NCBI RefSeq assembly: GCF_000518865.1
Contig: NZ_JAEK01000032.1
Location: 1 to 55,675, forward strand
Reading direction: 5' to 3'
DNA from: Bacillus sp. J37
Lineage (GTDB): Bacteria > Bacillota > Bacilli > Bacillales > Bacillaceae
DNA: 55,675 nt
In this document: positions 52,282-55,675 of the stretch, piece after piece
How positions within the stretch are numbered: the stretch's first letter is position 1
Layout: each line of letters begins with the position of its first letter
Position numbers and translations under genes: made by a program
Notes under the pieces: model-generated
Database searches by the model: none
What the model was told of the DNA's origin: nothing
Seen by the model: the letters and a program-made list of their open reading frames with translations, nothing else

Positions 52282-52836
52282 ATGGAGAAAAACAAAGAAT
52301 TGATCGTTCTTCAGGAAAAAATTAGGAAAATTGAACAACAAACTTCTTTTTACTTAAAAGAAATAAAGAATTTACTCTCAAGCAACCCAACAGGAAATGA
52401 ACTAAATATAATTAGTTATTTTACATATACAACGAATCTCTCACATGATAAAGATCTAGAACATATGATGATTGGCACTTACCATATCCATAACTTAGGG
52501 AAAAAAACGATAACAAATCCATATATATGTTTAAAACTCTCTTCAAATTCACCGTTTCAATTTTCCGGAAAATATATAAATAAAAATTCCAATCTGTCAA
52601 TGAAACTAAATGATGCCTGGGAACGATTGAATAATCAATCAGATAAAGAGGAATATTGGCTTAAACCACTAGGAGAAGAATCATTAGCTCCATCACAGAT
52701 CATCTCTTTTCCTAATTTTCAAGTGAAATGGCACTCGAATAAACCATATTCTGGTAGTATTACAGGGTTTACCTATTTTGATGAAAAGAAAGAAGGTATA
52801 CCCTCTATTAATCAAATAAGTGTAAGTGGAAATTAA
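52282..52836 (+). CDS. Unknown protein with coiled-coil head and beta domain
   Basis: The 184-residue product starts with a short coiled coil (ELIVLQEKIRKIEQQTSFYL) and continues with a beta-rich domain (YHIHNLGKKTITNPYICLKL; FPNFQVKWHSNKPYSGSITG) with no cysteine or signal peptide. AAGGAGTGTAAGTTT precedes the ATG. It starts just after a strong terminator of the cysteine-rich gene, so it needs its own promoter or readthrough. It is followed after 17 bases by a 103-residue gene. I do not recognise a family; the beta part resembles Ig-like accessory domains. Confidence 0.6.
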   Translation: MEKNKELIVLQEKIRKIEQQTSFYLKEIKNLLSSNPTGNELNIISYFTYTTNLSHDKDLEHMMIGTYHIHNLGKKTITNPYICLKLSSNSPFQFSGKYINKNSNLSMKLNDAWERLNNQSDKEEYWLKPLGEESLAPSQIISFPNFQVKWHSNKPYSGSITGFTYFDEKKEGIPSINQISVSGN

Positions 52837-52853
52837 GTGTGAGGTGAAGAAAT

Positions 52854-53165
52854 ATGAGTTCTGATGAGAAATTAGATCCTGAACTTGTGTTAAAGAAATT
52901 AACTCATAAGCTAATAAAAGATAAGCTTGAACAATTAAAAAGTAAAAACAAAGATGATCACAGTTTTATCTATTTAGAGAGCAATACGTTAAGTATGTTA
53001 CTTATGTATCTCTTAAATAACACCGAAAAGCAAAAAACTGATAATTCAACCGCAACAGACGAAAATGACTTTTCCTCAATTGAGTTAATTAAAGAATTGG
53101 ACACATTAATTATAAAGAATAAAAAAGAATTTGAAGATATTATTGATCAGTTAAAAGATAAATAA
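52854..53165 (+). CDS. Small helical acidic/basic protein of unknown function (103 aa)
   Basis: The 103-residue protein is hydrophilic and alpha-helical (SSDEKLDPELVLKKLTHKL; ESNTLSMLLMYLLNNTEKQK; TLIIKNKKEFEDIIDQLKDK). It has no cysteine or signal peptide. GTGAGGTGAAGAAAT precedes the ATG and it lies 17 bases after the previous gene, so the two form an operon. Its stop is nine bases before the IS21 left end; the gene is not obviously truncated. Unknown function. Confidence 0.6.
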   Translation: MSSDEKLDPELVLKKLTHKLIKDKLEQLKSKNKDDHSFIYLESNTLSMLLMYLLNNTEKQKTDNSTATDENDFSSIELIKELDTLIIKNKKEFEDIIDQLKDK

Positions 53166-53309
53166 TATCTTCCTGTGACTGCTAGAATAAAGTGTACAGT
53201 TTTTGCTTGATAAGATGAAACGCTTATTTACCCAAATATACCAGCAAAAAATATCAACCTATCACTGTAAAATGATCATAGTTCATACTTGCAGTGGAGG
53301 TTAGCGAAG

Positions 53310-54872
53310 GTGGATAAGTGGGAAATGTACATGGAGATAAAGCAATTATTAAAGCAAGGATTTAGTCAGACAAAGATAGCTGAAAAGTTAGGGGTTTCTC
53401 GAACAACTGTTTACAGGCACTTAAAGAGATCTCCTTCGGAGATGGCGGAATGGGTTGATTCTCTTCAGTATAAAAAGAAAAAATTAGATCCATATAAAGA
53501 ACTGATTTTATCTTGGTTGAGAATGCATCCGGATATGTCAGCAGCACAAATTTATGATTGGCTTTTAGAGAAATATAAAGATCTAACTGTTGGAGAAAGT
53601 ACAGTAAGAACATATGTAAAAGCATTAAGAGAAGAATACAAAATAAATAAGGAAACATCTCCTCGAATGTATGAGGCAATTCCTGATCCCCCAATGGGAG
53701 AACAAATGCAAGTAGATTTTGGTCATACGAGACAAAAAACTGTTGATAATAAGGAAGCCAAACTCAACTTTATAGCTTTTGTCTTATCACATTCTAGACA
53801 AAAGTATAAAGAGTGGTTGGATAGACCATTTACAACACGGGATGTTATACAAGCCCATGAGAACGCGTTTAAATGGTATGGAGGAATGACCAATGAGATC
53901 GTTTATGACCAAGATAGTTTAATTGTTGTTAGCGAAAATGGTGGAGATCTAATTTTAACTAAAGAATTTCAGCAGTATAGAGAATCCAGAGGAATAAACC
54001 TTCGGGTTTGTAGAAAAGCTGACCCTGAGAGTAAGGGAAGAATAGAAAATGTAGTTGGATTTATCAAACAAAACTATGCCAAACATAGAGTGTTTCATAA
54101 CATCGACTCTTGGAATGAGCAAGGATGGGAATGGCTGAACAGAACGGGTAACTATAAAATACACAATACAACAAAAAAGAGACCATTCGAAGTGTTCCTC
54201 CTGGAAAAGCAACACTTAAAACCAGTCTCCCAAAATATAGATATTCAAAATAACTATGAGATAAGTATAGCAAGATGTGTTCATAAGGACAATACTATTC
54301 GTTACCAATCTAATCGGTACTCTCTTCCACTTGGAACTTATAACAAATATGAAAAAGTATGTATCAAGGAAACGGAGACTAAAGAATTAGTTATTTATAT
54401 ACCTGATACTGGCGAAATTATTGCAAAACATTCAATTCCCGAAGGGAAAGGGATGTTAATAAAAGATAAAAAACATAGTAGGGATCGTACAAAAGGTGTT
54501 GGAGCATTCATTAATACAGTGGCTGAGAGATTTGAAGATAAAGAACTAGCCTTTAAATATTTAGAGAAGGTTAGGGAAAAAAATCCTCGTTACATTAAAG
54601 ACCAGTTGCAAATCATCTTGCGCGAAACAAAAGGTATCGATAACGAAGTACTGACTAAAGCGTTAGCAGAGTGTTTAAAAAGGAAATTATACAGTGCAAC
54701 TGATTTTGGCGATATCATTGCATATGTGAAACGTCAGCGCCAGGTACATGAAACAGTTATTGATAAAAAGAAAGAAGTTAAGACTTTGAACAGGCTATCA
54801 GAATGGGTTTTAGAAACAGAAGCATACAAAAGAAAAGTAGATACTTACACGGTTTTAATGGAGGTTGAATAG
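53310..54872 (+). CDS. istA: IS21-family transposase IstA
   Basis: IstA is the DDE transposase of IS21. The 520-residue protein has an N-terminal helix-turn-helix (KQGFSQTKIAEKLGVSRTTV), the catalytic core with VDFGHTRQK and IVYDQDSLI (first and second acidic positions), and SKGRIENVVGFIKQNY with the third (glutamate). I start at GTG 53310 (MDKWEMYMEI) behind TGGAGGTTAGCGAAG; the longer open frame from TTG 53289 would include the ribosome binding site. Length is normal and no stop or frameshift is seen. Confidence 0.93.
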   Translation: MDKWEMYMEIKQLLKQGFSQTKIAEKLGVSRTTVYRHLKRSPSEMAEWVDSLQYKKKKLDPYKELILSWLRMHPDMSAAQIYDWLLEKYKDLTVGESTVRTYVKALREEYKINKETSPRMYEAIPDPPMGEQMQVDFGHTRQKTVDNKEAKLNFIAFVLSHSRQKYKEWLDRPFTTRDVIQAHENAFKWYGGMTNEIVYDQDSLIVVSENGGDLILTKEFQQYRESRGINLRVCRKADPESKGRIENVVGFIKQNYAKHRVFHNIDSWNEQGWEWLNRTGNYKIHNTTKKRPFEVFLLEKQHLKPVSQNIDIQNNYEISIARCVHKDNTIRYQSNRYSLPLGTYNKYEKVCIKETETKELVIYIPDTGEIIAKHSIPEGKGMLIKDKKHSRDRTKGVGAFINTVAERFEDKELAFKYLEKVREKNPRYIKDQLQIILRETKGIDNEVLTKALAECLKRKLYSATDFGDIIAYVKRQRQVHETVIDKKKEVKTLNRLSEWVLETEAYKRKVDTYTVLMEVE

Positions 54873-54874
54873 CG

Positions 54875-55639
54875 ATGAGCCAAATCCAACAATTACAAGA
54901 CATAATGAAAGGGTTAAGACTCGTTGAAACTGCCAAGCATCTCCCCCATTTGATCAGAGAAGCTGAGCAAAAAGACCTTTCATTTACTCAATTCCTGTTA
55001 GATGTCACTTCTTATGAGCAAACTCGAAGAGAAGAAAAGCAACTAAACAACCGATTAAAGTGGGCAACTTTCCCTTTCAGCAAAACACTTGAGGAGTTTA
55101 ATTTAAAAGAACAAAAGTCTTTAAGCAACAAACAACTAAATAGATTAAAAGATTTAACTTGGATAGAACAGCTGTACAATTTGATTTTATTAGGGCCACC
55201 AGGTGTAGGTAAAACTCACCTGGCCGTAGGCCTAGGAATAGAGGCTATTAACCAAGGGTATAAAGCGATATTCACATCAATGGGAGATTTAATTCATAAC
55301 CTGAAAACAGAAGAAATCACACGAAAGTCAAAAGCAAGAATGAAAAGAATTAGAGAGGCTGATTTAGTCATAATAGATGACTTAATGTTTATGGCAATGG
55401 ATCAACAAGAAGCTAATATGTTCTTTCATTTAATTAATGACTTGTATAATCAGTCTTCCATTATCTTGACCTCTAATAAGGCACCAAAAGAATGGGGAGA
55501 ATTATTGGGTGATCAAGCTATAACAACAGCAATTCTAGATAGGATTCTTCACCGAGTAGAAATCATTCATTTAAATGAAGATAGTTATCGTATGAAGCAT
55601 CGTTCTACCATATTTGGGGAACAAAGTGTTTCAAAATAA
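54875..55639 (+). CDS. istB: IS21-family helper ATPase IstB
   Basis: IstB is the AAA+ ATPase that aids IstA in target capture. The 254-residue protein has the Walker A motif LLGPPGVGKTHLAVGLG, Walker B LVIIDDLMFM and sensor residues ILTSNKAPKEWG, after an N-terminal helical IstA-binding part. It begins two bases after the istA stop, so translation is coupled. It is intact; the stop lies 36 bases inside the right end. Confidence 0.95.
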   Translation: MSQIQQLQDIMKGLRLVETAKHLPHLIREAEQKDLSFTQFLLDVTSYEQTRREEKQLNNRLKWATFPFSKTLEEFNLKEQKSLSNKQLNRLKDLTWIEQLYNLILLGPPGVGKTHLAVGLGIEAINQGYKAIFTSMGDLIHNLKTEEITRKSKARMKRIREADLVIIDDLMFMAMDQQEANMFFHLINDLYNQSSIILTSNKAPKEWGELLGDQAITTAILDRILHRVEIIHLNEDSYRMKHRSTIFGEQSVSK

Positions 55640-55675
55640 CGAGCAAAAATTGTTTCATTCTACTTGACGGTCACA

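Larger units (their letters stand above)
53174..55675 (+). mobile_element. Complete IS21-family insertion sequence (about 2.5 kb)
   Basis: The element contains istA and istB in tandem. The left end begins TGTGAC (53174) and the complement of the right end also begins TGTGAC; both then keep TTTTTGCT at offset 27-34, giving imperfect terminal repeats of about 34 bp that start TG and end CA as in IS21. The right end is the last base of the window. Subterminal repeats are suggested by AGTTTTTGCTTGATAAGATG and CAGCAAAAAATATC in the left flank. Confidence 0.85.

Noticed and set aside
1-55675. CRISPR arrays, tRNA or rRNA genes, known riboswitches
   Set aside because: No regularly spaced direct repeats, cloverleaf-type sequences, rRNA motifs or recognisable riboswitch cores were found on reading; no profile search could be run.

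Overview
The window is 55,675 bp of low-GC DNA from an endospore-forming member of the Bacillaceae. The evidence is the set of spore genes (sspO, sspP, sspN, tlp, cotM), strong AGGAGG ribosome binding sites with frequent TTG/GTG starts, and a block from parC to cotM whose content and order match my memory of the Bacillus subtilis citB region. I cannot name the species. Both ends are insertion sequences: a truncated IS110-type element at base 1, and a complete IS21-type element whose terminal repeat ends exactly at the last base. The window therefore looks like one assembly contig broken at multi-copy elements.

Layout. (1) 1-1.7 kb: an IS110-family transposase start that has cut an ABC1/UbiB-type kinase gene, then two small membrane-protein genes. 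(2) 1.7-18.1 kb: core block with parC, parE, yneT, plsY, yneR, yneQ, yneP, tlp, sspN, an FbpB-like gene, a ResA-like thioredoxin and its membrane partner, citB, sspO, sspP, cotM and an orphan PAS sensor kinase. It is interrupted by a decayed IS1182-like element carrying a GC-rich palindromic repeat. (3) 18.3-36.4 kb: a locus for glucuronoxylan-derived (aldouronic acid) sugars, with a GH2 glycosidase, a GntR regulator, uxuA, a Nif3-like protein, a YesL-like protein, an Lpl-type ABC importer without its ATPase, two Gfo/Idh/MocA dehydrogenases, GH67 alpha-glucuronidase, xylA and an SDR fructuronate reductase. (4) 36.6-49.3 kb: a glutamine synthetase, a two-component system with two PepSY proteins, an SDR, pncA-pncB-nadE for NAD salvage, an acyl-CoA thioesterase, katA and a UPF0316 protein. 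(5) 49.4-53.2 kb: an accessory cluster, probably for the spore surface, with two coiled-coil proteins, a JAMM metallopeptidase, a 46-residue basic peptide, a cysteine-rich protein and two unknowns. (6) 53.2-55.7 kb: the IS21 element.

How the parts work together. Three promoters of the uronate locus (uxuA operon, ABC importer operon, dehydrogenase operon) carry the same 16-bp sequence, ATACTAGTATGGTAGT, at the same place inside a 16-bp spacer between their -35 and -10 boxes. The GntR protein encoded in the first operon is the obvious candidate to bind it. The xylA-GH67 pair instead has a XylR-type operator over its -35 box, and CcpA cre-like sites lie downstream of the importer and xylA promoters. 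The model is that the importer brings in methylglucuronoxylo-oligosaccharides, GH67 releases the uronic acid, XylA handles xylose, and the SDR and UxuA carry the uronate towards 2-keto-3-deoxygluconate. Xylanase, xylosidase, xylulokinase, uronate isomerase, KDG kinase/aldolase and the importer ATPase are not in the window.

The least described part is the 49.4-53.2 kb cluster. A perfect match to the sigma-K promoter pattern (AC-N16-CATANNNTA) precedes the cysteine-rich protein, and near matches precede the 46-residue peptide and one coiled-coil gene. This places the cluster in late mother-cell expression and suggests outer coat or exosporium assembly, with a peptidase of the deubiquitinase-like JAMM class among the parts.
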